DNA of 64,000 nt from Listeria cossartiae subsp. cossartiae (GTDB lineage Bacteria; Bacillota; Bacilli; Lactobacillales; Listeriaceae), in NCBI RefSeq assembly GCF_014224155.1, contig NZ_JAASUI010000003.1:124001-188000 (forward strand). Reading direction: 5' to 3'. The notes below the pieces were generated by a model. It saw only the letters and a list, made by a program, of their open reading frames with translations. It was not told where the DNA came from and did no database searches. This document shows, one piece after another, positions 18,976-30,287 of the stretch (position 1 is the first letter of the stretch; every line of letters starts with the position of its first letter). The position numbers and the translations under genes were made by a program.

Positions 18976-19521
18976 TTATTCTTTTTCCGTATCCATTTGT
19001 TGTAAAATGCGAACTAACTTATGAAAAGCTGCTTCATCACGCGTATCAAGCGCCTCATCGATTTGCTGTAATAATTTTTCTCTTGAAAATTGGTGCACAG
19101 ATTGATAAATAAGTGCATCCGCCATTTCCTTTTCCTCATCAGCGAGCTTCAGTGCTGTAAAAGGATTGTCTTCACGAACAAGCGCGTATTCCGGAGAGCT
19201 CATTGCATCCTCAAAATGAAGTTCAACATACAACTCTTCATCCCAGTTCAACCGAATATCGTGAAATGCTTTTTCTGGATCAGTCGTCATAATGTTACCT
19301 TTAAAAAATAGGAACGGCTCGGATTCAACGCCGTGAGCACTAAGTGAAAGCCCACGCGCACACCCTTCCAAATTATCAACAAAATGAACATATTTTACAA
19401 TTTGATCATGGCCAGCAATGTAATTTAAAACCCACATTGCTTCTCTAGTTTTCATCTGGTGTTTATTTAAAAACCAGCGAATAAAATCTTTCTTCTCGTC
19501 TATTGAAATGGATGCCTTCAT
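18976..19521 (-). CDS. ypiB: YpiB family protein (UPF0302)
   Basis: A 181-residue soluble protein of the UPF0302/YpiB family with an N-terminal [22 protein letters not shown] segment and a short C-terminal helical domain rich in Gln, Leu and Asp. The function is unknown. It lies 35 nt after ypiA with an AGGAAG-type site, as in Bacillus, and ends at a strong terminator. Confidence 0.8.
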   Translation of the reverse strand: MKASISIDEKKDFIRWFLNKHQMKTREAMWVLNYIAGHDQIVKYVHFVDNLEGCARGLSLSAHGVESEPFLFFKGNIMTTDPEKAFHDIRLNWDEELYVELHFEDAMSSPEYALVREDNPFTALKLADEEKEMADALIYQSVHQFSREKLLQQIDEALDTRDEAAFHKLVRILQQMDTEKE

Positions 19522-19556
19522 CTTTCCTCAGTCCCTTCCTGTATTCTTTTTGGCGT

Positions 19557-20810
19557 TTAATCAAATAAAGATAAAATCTCTGTGTCTTCTGGCTCTAGTT
19601 CCAAATAGTTACGCAAAACTTCTTGTGATTTTGCGTGTTCGCCTTCTTCTCTTAAAAATAAACCATACTCTTTTAAGAAGGTAGGATTATTTGTAAAGTG
19701 CGAGTAAGCCAGTTCATAATTTGCTTTTGCTTTATTATATTGTTCTGTTTCCTGATATGCAACACTTACGTCCCAGAAAATTTGTGGCTCGGAAATAACT
19801 TCCTCTCCAAGGCCTTCCACTAATTCGATGACCCCTTCGTAGTTTTCCTTCGCAAGTAATAATTTGTTCAGCTGCATAATTGCTTCCGAATATTCCTCAT
19901 CCAACACGATCGCCTGACGATAAAATTCTTCTGCTTCTTCTGGTAAACGTAACGTAACGGCCAGATTTCCAGCTTCAAGGAACATTTCTTTATTAAATTC
20001 ATCTTGCGTCAAACCGTCTTTGAGTACCGCAATCGCTTTTTCCGGTTCGCCATTTTCTTCGTAGCTTTTCGCTAAATAAGAATAGAGCGTTGTGTAAGAA
20101 GGATCGTGTTCACGCAAATGTTCCAGCGCATGAATCGCTTTCGTATAATCTTTGGCCTGATAAGCCGTTAATCCCATGCCGAAAAGTGTATCGACCGACT
20201 CTTTATCTTCGAGCGCGCGTTCATAGTAGGATAGCGCTTCTTCAAACGCTCCACTAGCAGCAAATGCCTCGGCAATCCGCTCATAAACAGACACCGCACC
20301 ATTCGAAATAATCGTTAAGCCAGCTTCAACAGCCGTTTGGTAAGACTGCACAGCGGACGCGAATCTAGCTTGCGATAAATAATATTCCCCTAGTGCAAAA
20401 TCAATAATCGGCTCATTTGGCGCGATTTGTTTGGCTTCTAGTAATTTTTGCTCACTTACTTCAAACAACCCTTGCATTTGATATAAATCAGCTAATACGA
20501 GCAAACTCTCAATATACGCTTCATCTTCTTTGTTTACTTTTTCTAAATAATCTTGCGCAGAATCGATATCGTCTTTTTCAAGTGCGACCTCGGCTGCCCG
20601 GACAAGCAACTCGCCCTCATCCTTATATTTTGCTAACAGAAGCTCGTATAAATCCTCTGTTTCATCTAAAAATCCGAGTGAAAATAATTCTTCTGCTAAA
20701 TAGTATTGTTCCTCATCTGTCCCCGCTTGCACAACTTCATCAAAATACTTCTTCGCAAGCGCCATATCTTCATGCTCTAACGCATGTAACATTTTATTAG
20801 CTAATTCCAT
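19557..20810 (-). CDS. ypiA: tetratricopeptide-repeat protein YpiA
   Basis: A 417-residue soluble protein made almost wholly of TPR-like helical pairs (for example FDFALGEYYLSQARFASAVQ and LYSYLAKSYEENGEPEKAI), strongly acidic and without a signal peptide. Such repeats mediate protein contacts; no partner is known. The start at 20810 is preferred over a longer reading because AAGAAGGTGC lies just upstream. It follows the aro operon after a terminator and precedes ypiB. Confidence 0.8.
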   Translation of the reverse strand: MELANKMLHALEHEDMALAKKYFDEVVQAGTDEEQYYLAEELFSLGFLDETEDLYELLLAKYKDEGELLVRAAEVALEKDDIDSAQDYLEKVNKEDEAYIESLLVLADLYQMQGLFEVSEQKLLEAKQIAPNEPIIDFALGEYYLSQARFASAVQSYQTAVEAGLTIISNGAVSVYERIAEAFAASGAFEEALSYYERALEDKESVDTLFGMGLTAYQAKDYTKAIHALEHLREHDPSYTTLYSYLAKSYEENGEPEKAIAVLKDGLTQDEFNKEMFLEAGNLAVTLRLPEEAEEFYRQAIVLDEEYSEAIMQLNKLLLAKENYEGVIELVEGLGEEVISEPQIFWDVSVAYQETEQYNKAKANYELAYSHFTNNPTFLKEYGLFLREEGEHAKSQEVLRNYLELEPEDTEILSLFD

Positions 20811-20897
20811 TTCTGCACCTTCTTTAATAATAAGTCGTTTTTCTATTATACCATTACTTCGCTTATAAGAAAAAATGATTGCCTCTTTGAAATAAAA

Positions 20898-20932
20898 TAC
20901 CAGTGCCGATATTCTCGCTTTCAGCACTGGTA
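20898..20932 (-). terminator. terminator of the aro operon
   Basis: Stem taccagtgc / gcactggta with a 17-nt loop, followed on the minus strand by TTTTATTT, 8 nt after the aroA stop. Confidence 0.7.
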
Positions 20933-20939
20933 GAAATGA

Positions 20940-22226
20940 TTATTTTAAAAGGGAACGAATATCTTCAAAGAATGTCGGATAAGAAACAGAAACTGCTTCT
21001 GGTCGCTCTAGCTCCACATCGCCTTCTTCGACAAGTAGTGCCGCGATTTGTAACATCATGCCAATACGATGATCGCCGTAACTCGTGACATTAGCCGCAT
21101 GAAGTGGTGTTTTTCCGCGGATAATTAAGCCGTCTTCGGTTGGCGTAATATCGGCACCCATTTTGTTTAGCTCCGTTGCAACCGCATCAATACGGTTCGT
21201 TTCTTTGACTTTTAATTCAGCCGCATCTTTAATGATTGTCGTTCCTTCTGCTTGCGTTGCTAAAAGTGCGATAACTGGAATTTCGTCAATTAAACGAGGA
21301 ATAATATCGCCGCCAATTTCGGTTCCTTTTAACTCACTCGTTTTCACAACAACCGTACCTGCTAATTTCCCGGTACTTCTGCTGGAATCTTTGACAACTA
21401 AACTGCCACCCATTTGCTCTACGACATCAAAAATCCCTGTTCTAGTAGGATTTAAGCCAACATGTGTTAGTTCAATTTCACTTCCCGGCGTGATTAAACC
21501 AGCGACGATAAAGAACGCTGCGGAGGAAACATCACCCGGGACAGTCATTTCTTGTCCAGTGAATTTTTGACCACCTTTGACGCGAATTGTTAAACCATCC
21601 ATTTCGATTTCACCGCCAAATTGGCGAATCATGTGCTCGGTATGGTCACGTGTTTTTTCTTTTTCATGGATAATCGTTTCGCCTTCTGCTTGCAACGCTG
21701 CGAAAATAATCGCACTTTTCACTTGCGCGCTAGCAACTGGCATATGATATTCCATTCGTTTTAGCGTTTGCTTACCAACGATTGTAATTGGCGCAAATTC
21801 CGAACCATCTTTGCCGTGCATTTTGGCTCCCATTTGTTGTAGTGGAAGCATCACTCGGTTCATTGGACGCTTCGCAATTGATTCATCACCTAAAATGACA
21901 GTATCAAAATCTTGTCCTGCTAAAATCCCCATCATTAAACGAATCGTTGTTCCCGAGTTACCAATATCAAGTGGGCCATCCGCTTGTTTTAAGCCATCAA
22001 AGCCAGTACCGTGCACAATAATTTCTTCTTCGGTTTCTTCAATTTTTACACCTAGTGCTTTAAAAGCTTTAATTGTTCCAAGGCAATCATCTGCACGTAA
22101 GAAATGACGAATGACCGTTTTTCCTTCTGCAATGGCCCCAAACATAATGCTTCGGTGGGACATCGATTTATCTCCAGGGACTGTGATTGCACCAACTAGT
22201 CCTTGTTTATTTGTAATTAATTTCAT
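20940..22226 (-). CDS. aroA: 3-phosphoshikimate 1-carboxyvinyltransferase (EPSP synthase)
   Basis: A 428-residue EPSP synthase that joins shikimate-3-phosphate and phosphoenolpyruvate in the sixth step of the shikimate pathway. Motifs include PGDKSMSHR near the N-terminus, [22 protein letters not shown], and the C-terminal [14 protein letters not shown] and GDHRIGM. The start at 22226 gives the usual length; an ATG two codons upstream is equally in frame and closer to the AGGAGC site. Last gene of the operon, 13 nt after tyrA. Confidence 0.95.
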   Translation of the reverse strand: MKLITNKQGLVGAITVPGDKSMSHRSIMFGAIAEGKTVIRHFLRADDCLGTIKAFKALGVKIEETEEEIIVHGTGFDGLKQADGPLDIGNSGTTIRLMMGILAGQDFDTVILGDESIAKRPMNRVMLPLQQMGAKMHGKDGSEFAPITIVGKQTLKRMEYHMPVASAQVKSAIIFAALQAEGETIIHEKEKTRDHTEHMIRQFGGEIEMDGLTIRVKGGQKFTGQEMTVPGDVSSAAFFIVAGLITPGSEIELTHVGLNPTRTGIFDVVEQMGGSLVVKDSSRSTGKLAGTVVVKTSELKGTEIGGDIIPRLIDEIPVIALLATQAEGTTIIKDAAELKVKETNRIDAVATELNKMGADITPTEDGLIIRGKTPLHAANVTSYGDHRIGMMLQIAALLVEEGDVELERPEAVSVSYPTFFEDIRSLLK

Positions 22227-22239
22227 CGTCATTTCGCTC

Positions 22240-23343
22240 CTATTCGTAATGGCATGTATAGTTACTTCTCGTTTCAATGCAACGTTTCGCCCGGTCCCTG
22301 TCTTCATCTGATTGGAAAGTAATTTGTAACACACCGAAAATATCTTCGCGGGTTTCCAAAATCTTAATGTTCGTTAAACTAATTTCTTCTTCGCCCAGAT
22401 ACCTAGTCACTTCCGAAATGACCCCGGGATAATCTGGTACATCGACAAATAAATCGTAAAAGGATGGAATCGCGCCACCTTGATGAACTGGAAGCGAATC
22501 GCGAAATTCTTTTGCCCCGTCAAAAAAGGCATAAATCGAAGTAGCGTCTTCACTTCCAAGCATTTCTAGTGCTTGGTTCATACTATCGCGCCAAATTGTC
22601 AGCTGCTTCGTTAACGTTTTTTGGTTGCTGATAGAAATATCCGTCCACATTCTTGGATCAGAGGACGCGACCCGGGTAATATCACGAAATCCTCCTGCCG
22701 CCAGTCGAAACGCAGCGGGATGTTCTTCTGTAAAACTTTGCGTCTGATTAACTAAAGCCGCCGCCACAATATGTGGTAAATGGCTAAGCATCCCTGTTAT
22801 TTCATCATGTTCATTCGGTGATAACACTAAAAATTTAGCATTCGTTCCAGCAAGCCATGTTCTAAGCTCTGCGACTTTGTCTTCTGCTACATCTTTCGTT
22901 GGCGTTAACAAATAATAGGCATTTTCGAACAATAATTCTTTGGCAGCGCGGACACCACTTTTATGCGAGCCTGCCATTGGATGACCGCCGATAAAAGTAA
23001 TACCACTTTCCCGAAGTGCCGTGGATGCTTCCATAATGGTTCCTTTTGTACTACCTGTATCAGTAACAATCACATTTTTCTTTAAAGTAAGTTCTGGTAA
23101 GCGTGCGAGTAATTGTTCTGTTTCTTTTACTGGACAACAGAAAATAAGTACATCTGCTTTTGGTCCATCTATTAAAATACTTTCGCCAATTTCATCGATG
23201 ACGCCAAGAGACTTCCCAACTTCTAACGAATGATAGGAAACGTCAATTCCGATGATATGCGCTTCTGGATGTTTGGCTTTAATTGCCAGAGCAATAGAAC
23301 CGCCAATCAACCCAAGCCCAACAATAACTACCGTCCCTTTCAT
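22240..23343 (-). CDS. tyrA: prephenate dehydrogenase
   Basis: A 367-residue NAD-dependent enzyme making 4-hydroxyphenylpyruvate for tyrosine. The NAD motif VGLGLIGGS is at residues 8-16, [12 protein letters not shown] supplies the conserved catalytic His region, and residues from about 295 form an ACT domain ([16 protein letters not shown]), consistent with feedback control by tyrosine. It starts 20 nt after hisC. Confidence 0.94.
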   Translation of the reverse strand: MKGTVVIVGLGLIGGSIALAIKAKHPEAHIIGIDVSYHSLEVGKSLGVIDEIGESILIDGPKADVLIFCCPVKETEQLLARLPELTLKKNVIVTDTGSTKGTIMEASTALRESGITFIGGHPMAGSHKSGVRAAKELLFENAYYLLTPTKDVAEDKVAELRTWLAGTNAKFLVLSPNEHDEITGMLSHLPHIVAAALVNQTQSFTEEHPAAFRLAAGGFRDITRVASSDPRMWTDISISNQKTLTKQLTIWRDSMNQALEMLGSEDATSIYAFFDGAKEFRDSLPVHQGGAIPSFYDLFVDVPDYPGVISEVTRYLGEEEISLTNIKILETREDIFGVLQITFQSDEDRDRAKRCIETRSNYTCHYE

Positions 23344-23363
23344 TCAAAAACGCCTCCAAACAC

Positions 23364-24446
23364 TTACAATAATTTTTCTAAAAGTGCAATTACCGCACTA
23401 TTTTCTTCTTCTTTTCCGATTGTAATTCGAACAGCTGTTGGAAAACCAAGTGCTGCGCCAGAACGCGTAATATAGCCATTTTTTTCTAAATAGCTAAAAA
23501 TAGTTCCTGCTTCGATACCCAAATCTATTAAAACAAAATTACCATTCGCCGGATACAGTTTCACTTGTTCAAACTGTTTCGCAAACGCTTCGTATTGTTT
23601 AATTCCATTTGCATTAGAAATTCTGCATGCCTCAATAAAAGCTTGATCCTTAATTGCTTCAATCGCTAATTTTTGACCAATGCTTGTCGTGTTAAATGGC
23701 GGACGGACAATATTCAGTTGGTTGATGATTTCTTTATCCGCGATACCATAACCGACACGGGCACTAGCCAAGCCGTAAATTTTACTAAAAGTCCGGGTAA
23801 TAATTAAATTTTTATACGTGCGAATTAGCTTTTCATGTTTTTCAGGTTGAGGTGTCACATATTCAATGTACGCCTCATCTAAAACAACAAGGACATCATT
23901 CGGTACTTTGTCTAAGAACGCTTGAATATCCGCTAGCTCAATATAATTCCCAGTCGGGTTATTCGGATTACAAAGCCAAACAATCGTCGTGTTTTCATCC
24001 ATTGCCTTCAACATACCAGCCAAATCATGCGCACCGTCTTCAAGAAGTGGGATTTCCCTTACTTCCGCACCTTCAATTAACGCATTTTGACGATACTGTA
24101 CAAACGTTGGTGTCGCCATCACGGTATTTTTCGTCGTATCCAGCAAAACCCGCGTCAACAGCTCAATCAATTCATCGACACCAGCTGTAAAAATCAATTC
24201 TTCTTCTTCCAATTGATAAAAATCAGCCACTTCTTTACGTAAGCTAGAAGCCCAGCCATCAGGATAAATTTCTGTTTCCACGCTAGAATTGGCTTGAAGT
24301 GCCGCCACTTTTGGAGAAGTTCCTAGCGGGTTTTCGTTGGATGATAGTTTAGTAATTTTCGTTAAACCAAGCTCTGCCATCACTTCTTCTTCGCGTTTCC
24401 CAGGTTTATAAGAAGATAGACCTGCAAGTGATTTTTTCCATTTCAT
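23364..24446 (-). CDS. hisC: histidinol-phosphate / aromatic aminotransferase
   Basis: A 360-residue class I/II PLP aminotransferase. It shows SSNENPLG near residues 35-42, CNPNNPTGN (159-167) and the PLP lysine in TRTFSKIYG (Lys222). In this operon it most likely transaminates phenylpyruvate and 4-hydroxyphenylpyruvate to Phe and Tyr as well as serving histidine synthesis. Its ATG overlaps the aroH stop by one base (TAATG); in B. subtilis the whole trp operon lies at this junction. Confidence 0.93.
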   Translation of the reverse strand: MKWKKSLAGLSSYKPGKREEEVMAELGLTKITKLSSNENPLGTSPKVAALQANSSVETEIYPDGWASSLRKEVADFYQLEEEELIFTAGVDELIELLTRVLLDTTKNTVMATPTFVQYRQNALIEGAEVREIPLLEDGAHDLAGMLKAMDENTTIVWLCNPNNPTGNYIELADIQAFLDKVPNDVLVVLDEAYIEYVTPQPEKHEKLIRTYKNLIITRTFSKIYGLASARVGYGIADKEIINQLNIVRPPFNTTSIGQKLAIEAIKDQAFIEACRISNANGIKQYEAFAKQFEQVKLYPANGNFVLIDLGIEAGTIFSYLEKNGYITRSGAALGFPTAVRITIGKEEENSAVIALLEKLL

Positions 24447-24820
24447 TACGCATCCTCCTCTTTTACTAAATCTGGGCGTAGTACTTTTGCTCCTCGTAAG
24501 TAGACATGGTTGATGGCTCTGAGTGGCTTATGTAAATCTGTGAATACCATGAAACGAATACACATTGGAAGCGAATTTGGCACAGGGATTTCTTGCATCC
24601 CCATCACAGGAACAAATTCAAAACCAGGTGTTTCACGCACGGCCTTCGCTGGAAAAGCAGCAAAAATATCTTCTGTCACCGTAATAATAACCGATGTCAG
24701 TTGCTCACTGTCTGTTATCCCATTTTGAGTTAAAATTTCTTCAAATAATTCTTTCGTTGCCGCATAGATTTCTTCTGCTGTATTATGTTCTATTGTTGTT
24801 GCCCCACGAATCGCTCTCAA
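24446..24820 (-). CDS. aroH: chorismate mutase, AroH type
   Basis: A 124-residue trimeric-type (AroH) chorismate mutase that rearranges chorismate to prephenate. The start [11 protein letters not shown] carries the conserved Arg, and [14 protein letters not shown] and [13 protein letters not shown] complete the family pattern. It overlaps aroB by 4 nt and hisC by 1 nt, so translation is tightly coupled. Confidence 0.94.
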   Translation of the reverse strand: MRAIRGATTIEHNTAEEIYAATKELFEEILTQNGITDSEQLTSVIITVTEDIFAAFPAKAVRETPGFEFVPVMGMQEIPVPNSLPMCIRFMVFTDLHKPLRAINHVYLRGAKVLRPDLVKEEDA

Positions 24821-25914
24821 AATATATCGCCTCCATTTCGCATCACACGTTTGTATGTCTCAAAAATCAAGTCATCTTCCGCTTTAAAAATGACCGGTTT
24901 GCCAATTTCTTCCAGTAAAACCATACTTATTTCATTAAAAGTGGTTTTCTTATCATGACGCATATTTTCCAGTATCTTGTTAAAAGGCACGGTCGCATCA
25001 AAAGTCGTATCATAACCTAACTGGCCTAACCACGTTTTAAATTCTGCTAAATCGAAATCCAGTCCGTAAACTGTCTCACTCATCGTGAGTGCATAAATCA
25101 TCCCGTAAGTAATCGCCTCACCGTGTAGCCATTTCCCAAAGTTGCCGTAAGCTTCTAGGGCATGCCCAAACGTATGTCCAAAATTCAAATACGCGCGCAC
25201 ACCTTGCTCGGTTTCATCTTGCGCAACGATATTCGCTTTAATTTCAATCCCGCGTTGTAAAAACGGCGTCAAATCCTTCGTATAAAAGTCTTTCGGTTCC
25301 GTAAAGGTATCCATTAAGGCCCGTAGTAACGTCTGATCGCTAATAAGCGCATGTTTAATCATTTCCGCAAAACCAGAGCGCATTTCCCGTTCTGGTAAAG
25401 TAGCAAAAAACTGCGTATCGTAAATGACCGCTTCTGGCTGGTAAAAGTTACCAATCATGTTTTTGCCAAGTGGATGATTAATCGCGACCTTGCCACCAAC
25501 CGCACTATCATGCGCGAGAACCGTCGTAGGTACTTGATAAAATGGAATTCCTCTCATATACGTAGCAGCGACAAACCCGCCTAGATCACCAATAACGCCT
25601 CCACCAAAAGCAATTAAAACGGCTTTACGATCAAGTCCTGTTTCAATCATTTTTGTCATCACGTCTTCATACACACGGAACGTTTTCGCTTCTTCGCCGT
25701 TTGGTGCCACATAATAAGTGACTACAGGTAAATCAGCGAGAACCTCATCAAGTTTCGCTTTATGAAGTTCCGCCACGTGCCCATCCGTTAAGACAAACAC
25801 GTGAGAAAACTTAGCTAGACTCTCTGTCCATTTTTCCCGAACGTCTTCTAAGGCGAATTCATTAATATATACTGGATATGTTTTACTTTTAGCACGGACT
25901 GTAATTTCTGGCAT
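24817..25914 (-). CDS. aroB: 3-dehydroquinate synthase
   Basis: A 365-residue NAD- and metal-dependent enzyme of the shikimate pathway. The nucleotide/metal region reads AFGGGVIGDLGGFVAATYMRG, then QVPTTVLAHDSAVGGKVAINH, and the C-terminal metal ligands are in LNFGHTFGHALE. It follows aroC by 2 nt and overlaps aroH. Confidence 0.95.
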   Translation of the reverse strand: MPEITVRAKSKTYPVYINEFALEDVREKWTESLAKFSHVFVLTDGHVAELHKAKLDEVLADLPVVTYYVAPNGEEAKTFRVYEDVMTKMIETGLDRKAVLIAFGGGVIGDLGGFVAATYMRGIPFYQVPTTVLAHDSAVGGKVAINHPLGKNMIGNFYQPEAVIYDTQFFATLPEREMRSGFAEMIKHALISDQTLLRALMDTFTEPKDFYTKDLTPFLQRGIEIKANIVAQDETEQGVRAYLNFGHTFGHALEAYGNFGKWLHGEAITYGMIYALTMSETVYGLDFDLAEFKTWLGQLGYDTTFDATVPFNKILENMRHDKKTTFNEISMVLLEEIGKPVIFKAEDDLIFETYKRVMRNGGDIF

Positions 25915-25916
25915 GT

Positions 25917-27083
25917 TTAAAACTCCTTCGTTAAGTTTCGGTGTTCCTCCACATGTTTTTTAAGCGTATCAAAACGGTCACCATCAAATTTTTCTAAAAC
26001 AGCTACTGCAACTTCCCAAGCGACAACAGCTTCAGCTACTACGCTTGCGGCAGGTACTGCACAACTATCGGAACGTTCTACACTTGCATTAAATGTTTCT
26101 TTAGAATCAATATCGACACTTTGAAGTGGTTTGTATAAAGTTGGGATTGGTTTCATTACGCCACGCACAACGATTGGCATACCATTTGTCATTCCGCCTT
26201 CAAATCCCCCAAGATTATTTGTACGTCTTGTGTAGCCATCTTCTTTACTCCATAAAATTTCATCCATCACTTCGCTACCAGGTTTTCTAGCAGCCTCAAA
26301 ACCGACACCGAATTCAGCGCCTTTAAATGCATTGATACTTACAATCGCACGAGCAATTTTCGCATCTAATTTTTTATCCCATTGAACGTAGCTACCAAGT
26401 CCAGCTGGTACACCGCCAACAACTACTTCGACGATTCCGCCAATCGTGTCGCCATTTTTTTTCGCGTCATCAATTTTTTGCATCATTTCTTCTGCAGCCA
26501 CGCCGTCTAAACAACGCACTGGGGAAGCTTCCGATGTTTCTTGAATTTCTGCTACAGCATAATCACGTGTTAAATTCGCACGCGTGCCACCAATTTCAAG
26601 TACATGACCAGCAACTTCAATACCTAGTTCGTGCAATAGTTTTTTCGCTACTGCACCAGCTGCCACACGGACAGTCGTTTCGCGCGCGCTAGAACGTTCT
26701 AGTACGTTACGCATATCGTTATGACCATATTTCATACCGCCAACCAAATCCGCATGTCCTGGACGCGGACGAGATACGCGACGAGATTTTTCATTTTTTT
26801 CAGGAACTGGTTCAATGCTCATTACCGTTTCCCAATGTTTCCAGTCTTTATTTTCAACAAACATTGCTACAGGTGCGCCTAATGTTTTGCCATGACGAAT
26901 TCCTGCCGTGATTTGTACTTGGTCTTTTTCGATACGCATACGCGCTCCTCGACCATGTCCACCTTGTCTTCTTTTTAACTCTTTGTTAACATCTTCTGCA
27001 AGTAGAGGCATTCCTGCTGGTAACCCTTCAATAATAGTTGTAAGCCCCGGTCCGTGTGATTCTCCTGCCGTTAAGTATCTCAT
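25917..27083 (-). CDS. aroC: chorismate synthase
   Basis: A 388-residue FMN-dependent enzyme (called aroF in Bacillus nomenclature) that eliminates phosphate from EPSP to give chorismate. It has the signatures GESHGPGL at the N-terminus, RRQGGHGRG, the central [30 protein letters not shown] region, and GGMTNGMPI. First gene of the six-gene operon, with an AAGGAGA site. No clear -35/-10 pair is assigned in the 200-bp gap to ndk. Confidence 0.95.
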   Translation of the reverse strand: MRYLTAGESHGPGLTTIIEGLPAGMPLLAEDVNKELKRRQGGHGRGARMRIEKDQVQITAGIRHGKTLGAPVAMFVENKDWKHWETVMSIEPVPEKNEKSRRVSRPRPGHADLVGGMKYGHNDMRNVLERSSARETTVRVAAGAVAKKLLHELGIEVAGHVLEIGGTRANLTRDYAVAEIQETSEASPVRCLDGVAAEEMMQKIDDAKKNGDTIGGIVEVVVGGVPAGLGSYVQWDKKLDAKIARAIVSINAFKGAEFGVGFEAARKPGSEVMDEILWSKEDGYTRRTNNLGGFEGGMTNGMPIVVRGVMKPIPTLYKPLQSVDIDSKETFNASVERSDSCAVPAASVVAEAVVAWEVAVAVLEKFDGDRFDTLKKHVEEHRNLTKEF

Positions 27084-27250
27084 CTGCTCATCTCTCCTTT
27101 TTCTATTTCAGCTAGGTATTTCTAGCGTTTATATTTTAGCGCTTTAAAGTATATGTGTAATATCTTAACATATGCCAAGCGAGAACACAATACTTTCGTT
27201 TCATTCTTTCATCTTACCAAAAAACCGCATGAAATGGTAATTTCTCTATG

Positions 27251-27279
27251 AAAAAAGAGCCTAGGTTTCCCTAAACTCT
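27251..27279 (-). terminator. terminator after ndk
   Basis: Stem agagtttagg / cctaggctct (two G-U pairs) with a GAAA tetraloop and six T on the minus strand, 9 nt after the ndk stop. Confidence 0.85.
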
Positions 27280-27287
27280 GAACTATG

Positions 27288-27731
27288 TTAAATCCAAGTG
27301 TCGATTGCTTTTTGATAACTTAAAATTTCATGCGGTGCAAAAAACAGTTGAATTTCCCGTTTTGCACTTTCTGGGCTATCTGAGCCATGAATCACATTTC
27401 GATTAGTATGTATCGCATAATCCGCGCGAATAGTTCCAGGATCTGCTTCTAACGGATTCGTTTTCCCCATCATTCGGCGCGCAGTCGTAATCGCCCCGTC
27501 ACCTTCTAACACCATCGCAAATACAGGTCCAGAAGTGATAAAGCCAATTAAATCCTCGAAAAAAGGTTTTCCAATATGTTCCGCATAATGTTTTTCTGCT
27601 AGTTCGCGGTCAATTTGCATTAATTTTCCAGCAACAAGTTTCAAGCCTTTTTTCTCAATTCTTGCTACAATTTCACCAATAAGTCCTCGTTCCACGCCAT
27701 CCGGCTTAACCATTACATAAGTTTGTTCCAT
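27288..27731 (-). CDS. ndk: nucleoside diphosphate kinase
   Basis: A 147-residue NDK that transfers the gamma-phosphate of ATP to NDPs and dNDPs through a phosphohistidine. The active-site histidine is His115 in [18 protein letters not shown] and [10 protein letters not shown] are the other conserved segments. Last gene of the folE-hepS-menG-hepT-ndk cluster, ending in a strong terminator. Confidence 0.96.
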   Translation of the reverse strand: MEQTYVMVKPDGVERGLIGEIVARIEKKGLKLVAGKLMQIDRELAEKHYAEHIGKPFFEDLIGFITSGPVFAMVLEGDGAITTARRMMGKTNPLEADPGTIRADYAIHTNRNVIHGSDSPESAKREIQLFFAPHEILSYQKAIDTWI

Positions 27732-27749
27732 ATAGAATCCTCCCTCACG

Positions 27750-28715
27750 TTAATAATTTCTTTTATCTAAAACACGAACGATTTGCTTCAGTGGTTTTAA
27801 TTCAGGCACTTGCGGCAACGAATCGAGTATTGCTACTGCTTTTTTTAAGTAAGCTGTGGCGATATCTTCGGCCTGTTTTGCCCCTGCTTTCTTGACTGCT
27901 TCCACTAAAACGGCAATTTCTTCTGCTGGGGTTTCCTCTGTAACCTGGCTGATACGTTTTTTTAGAAAAGGATCTTCCATTGCGAAAAATACTGGCAACG
28001 TCACATTTCCTTGTCTTAAATCTTCTCCAGCTGGTTTACCGAGTTCTTTTTCTGTGCCAACAAAATCAAGTACATCGTCCGTAATTTGAAACGCCATACC
28101 AACATAATAACCAAAACGATATAACTTCTGATAATCTGCTTCACTTTGACCTGAAACAACGCCACCAAGTCCACAACTAGCTGCAATAAGTAAGGCTGTT
28201 TTTCGTTTAATTCGGCGTAAATAATTACGCACACTTTGGTCAAAATTGTACTTATCTTTTAACTGTTCGATTTCACCAGTAGAAAGTTCTACGGTAACAT
28301 GTGATAACATTTTATGCGCGGCAACGTCTTTAATTTCGGTCATATATTCGAGTGACTTGGCAAACAAAAAGTCGCCGGTATACATCGCGATATGGTTGCC
28401 CCACTTCGATTTAATCGTCTCGCGTCCACGTCTTAAATCCGCATCATCCACCACATCATCATGCACAATCGATGCCATATGGATTAATTCAATTGCTACA
28501 CTTGCATTTTTCACAGCATCAAAATCCGCATCTGCAGCAAGTCGTGCAGACAAACAAACGAACATCGGTCTAATTCGTTTCCCGCCAGCCTCTAACAAAT
28601 GAAGTGCCGCATCCGAAGTCGTTTCAGCAGCTGCGCCAGAAAGAGCTTTTTTAAGTTCTTTTTCCACTGAGTCAATGTCTTTTTGCATATTTGCATATAA
28701 AAAGTTAAGTTTCAT
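27750..28715 (-). CDS. hepT: heptaprenyl diphosphate synthase, component II
   Basis: A 321-residue polyprenyl synthetase catalytic subunit. GGKRIRP is at 44-50, the first Asp-rich motif DDVVD at 86-90 and the second DDVLD at about 213-217. With HepS it makes the C35 side chain used for menaquinone-7. The start at 28715 is behind AAGGTGG; a reading 20 codons longer lacks a site. Ten nt after menG. Confidence 0.94.
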   Translation of the reverse strand: MKLNFLYANMQKDIDSVEKELKKALSGAAAETTSDAALHLLEAGGKRIRPMFVCLSARLAADADFDAVKNASVAIELIHMASIVHDDVVDDADLRRGRETIKSKWGNHIAMYTGDFLFAKSLEYMTEIKDVAAHKMLSHVTVELSTGEIEQLKDKYNFDQSVRNYLRRIKRKTALLIAASCGLGGVVSGQSEADYQKLYRFGYYVGMAFQITDDVLDFVGTEKELGKPAGEDLRQGNVTLPVFFAMEDPFLKKRISQVTEETPAEEIAVLVEAVKKAGAKQAEDIATAYLKKAVAILDSLPQVPELKPLKQIVRVLDKRNY

Positions 28716-28725
28716 GCTTGCCACC

Positions 28726-29439
28726 TTATTGTTCCTTCTTTTTAAATCCAAAGTGGGTTGCACTCGCGCCGCCACTGTGTGAAATATATCTTACGTATGA
28801 AAACCCGGCTTCTTGAAACATCTCCGCAAGTCGTGCCATTCCTGGAAACTCGCGCGTTGATTCTTGTAACCAGCTATATTCTTTATAACTCTTCGCAAAA
28901 AATTTCCCGAAAACAGGCATCACGTAACGGAAATAAGCATTAAACACTTGTTTCCATCCGGGAATATTAGGTTGCGACGTATCGATACACGCAAGCTGTC
29001 CACCCGGTTTTAACACACGGTACATTTCTTGCAGCACTTGCATATAATCGGGTACATTTCGAAGCCCAAAGCCAATCGTCACATAGTCAAAACTATTATC
29101 TGGAAAAGGTAATTCCATTGCATTCCCGTGAATAAGTTCCACATTGTGCAAATCTGCTTCGGCTACTTTCTCGCGACCAACTTTTAGCATATTTTCACTA
29201 AAATCAAGTCCCGTCACATGACCTTCTGGGCCAATTTCTTCCGCCATCATAATCGACCAATCTGCCGTTCCACAGCAAACATCCAGAACATTCGTCCCTT
29301 TTTGAACACGCATTAGCTTCATTGTTTCTTTGCGCCATTTCACATGTAGTTTAAAACTAATTACACTATTCATTCGGTCATAACTTGGGGAAATTTTCTC
29401 AAATACTTTATGTACTTTTTCTTCTTTAGTTTCCGTCAT
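28726..29439 (-). CDS. menG: demethylmenaquinone methyltransferase
   Basis: A 237-residue SAM-dependent methyltransferase (MenG/UbiE) performing the last step of menaquinone synthesis. Motif I is [12 protein letters not shown] near residues 50-61, then [33 protein letters not shown] and [10 protein letters not shown]. It sits between the two subunits of heptaprenyl diphosphate synthase, which make the side chain of its substrate. Confidence 0.95.
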   Translation of the reverse strand: MTETKEEKVHKVFEKISPSYDRMNSVISFKLHVKWRKETMKLMRVQKGTNVLDVCCGTADWSIMMAEEIGPEGHVTGLDFSENMLKVGREKVAEADLHNVELIHGNAMELPFPDNSFDYVTIGFGLRNVPDYMQVLQEMYRVLKPGGQLACIDTSQPNIPGWKQVFNAYFRYVMPVFGKFFAKSYKEYSWLQESTREFPGMARLAEMFQEAGFSYVRYISHSGGASATHFGFKKKEQ

Positions 29440-29461
29440 ATCCCGAATCTCCTTCTATTTA

Positions 29462-30229
29462 TCAGTCGTTAAGAACTTCGATGATTCTTTTTTCCAGTAT
29501 ATTAGAAAGCGGTTCGGACTTATCTTTCAGCCGTTCCACTTCACTTTTCACATCACGAATAATCGCCACTAACCAACTCTCAAAATTAGTTACAGCTTCT
29601 TTCGCAAAATAACCATGATCAAACGCGCGCTTCAACCTAGACGCACCAATTTCCTTGTAAGTAGCAAGTTCCATTTGAAGTCTTTTAAGTAAAAAGAACT
29701 GGCAACCTAGCGCGATAAAAGTTTCATCTTTCATAAAGTACTTCGCAAACTTAGCAAAAATCGCCGCATTCGTCAAAGTAAGTTGAGATAGAAATTCTTC
29801 ATCTGTCGCTACATGTAATTGATAAATATTAGTTTTGGCCGTGTTTGTTTCTTGGACACCATTTTGCAAGGCCCGCAGTAGTGGAATCATTTCTAATTCA
29901 GCAAGCGTGCGATAATAGAGTGCGCTATAAAAATCTCCAGCGAGAACCGTCAGCTCTTGCTCTTTGCGAGTCAGCTGCACAACATCATCTGGTTCATCGA
30001 TTTTTTCATGTGTATCATGCGCCAAAATCATGTACAGCGTTGCACTAACGACGCGATATGCAGAAGCATCAGTCAAATCAGAGCCAGAAATCGCTTCATG
30101 AAGAAATAGCATTTGATCTTTGTCCATTTGCCCGCCTTCATTATTCTCTTGTAAATACTGATAGACTGCTTGCTCATGTACCAACTGCTCCACTTCCTTT
30201 AGCCCAGCCTCTCTTGCCTGATAAGTCAT
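29462..30229 (-). CDS. hepS: heptaprenyl diphosphate synthase, component I
   Basis: A 255-residue helical protein without Asp-rich prenyltransferase motifs, as expected for the small regulatory subunit HepS that pairs with HepT. The call rests on sequence resemblance in the central LSQLTLTNAAIFAKFAKYF region and on position directly before menG and hepT. In B. subtilis mtrB (TRAP) lies between folE and hepS; only 58 bp without a gene are found here. Confidence 0.85.
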   Translation of the reverse strand: MTYQAREAGLKEVEQLVHEQAVYQYLQENNEGGQMDKDQMLFLHEAISGSDLTDASAYRVVSATLYMILAHDTHEKIDEPDDVVQLTRKEQELTVLAGDFYSALYYRTLAELEMIPLLRALQNGVQETNTAKTNIYQLHVATDEEFLSQLTLTNAAIFAKFAKYFMKDETFIALGCQFFLLKRLQMELATYKEIGASRLKRAFDHGYFAKEAVTNFESWLVAIIRDVKSEVERLKDKSEPLSNILEKRIIEVLND

Positions 30230-30287
30230 TTAACAATCCCCTTTGAATCTCCTTATTACGTAAAATAAATTATACCATAAAGGATAT

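Noticed and set aside
27100-27240. Palindrome agcgtttatattttagcgct upstream of aroC as an operator
   Set aside because: It is a single imperfect palindrome with no known regulator match and no clear promoter to relate it to.
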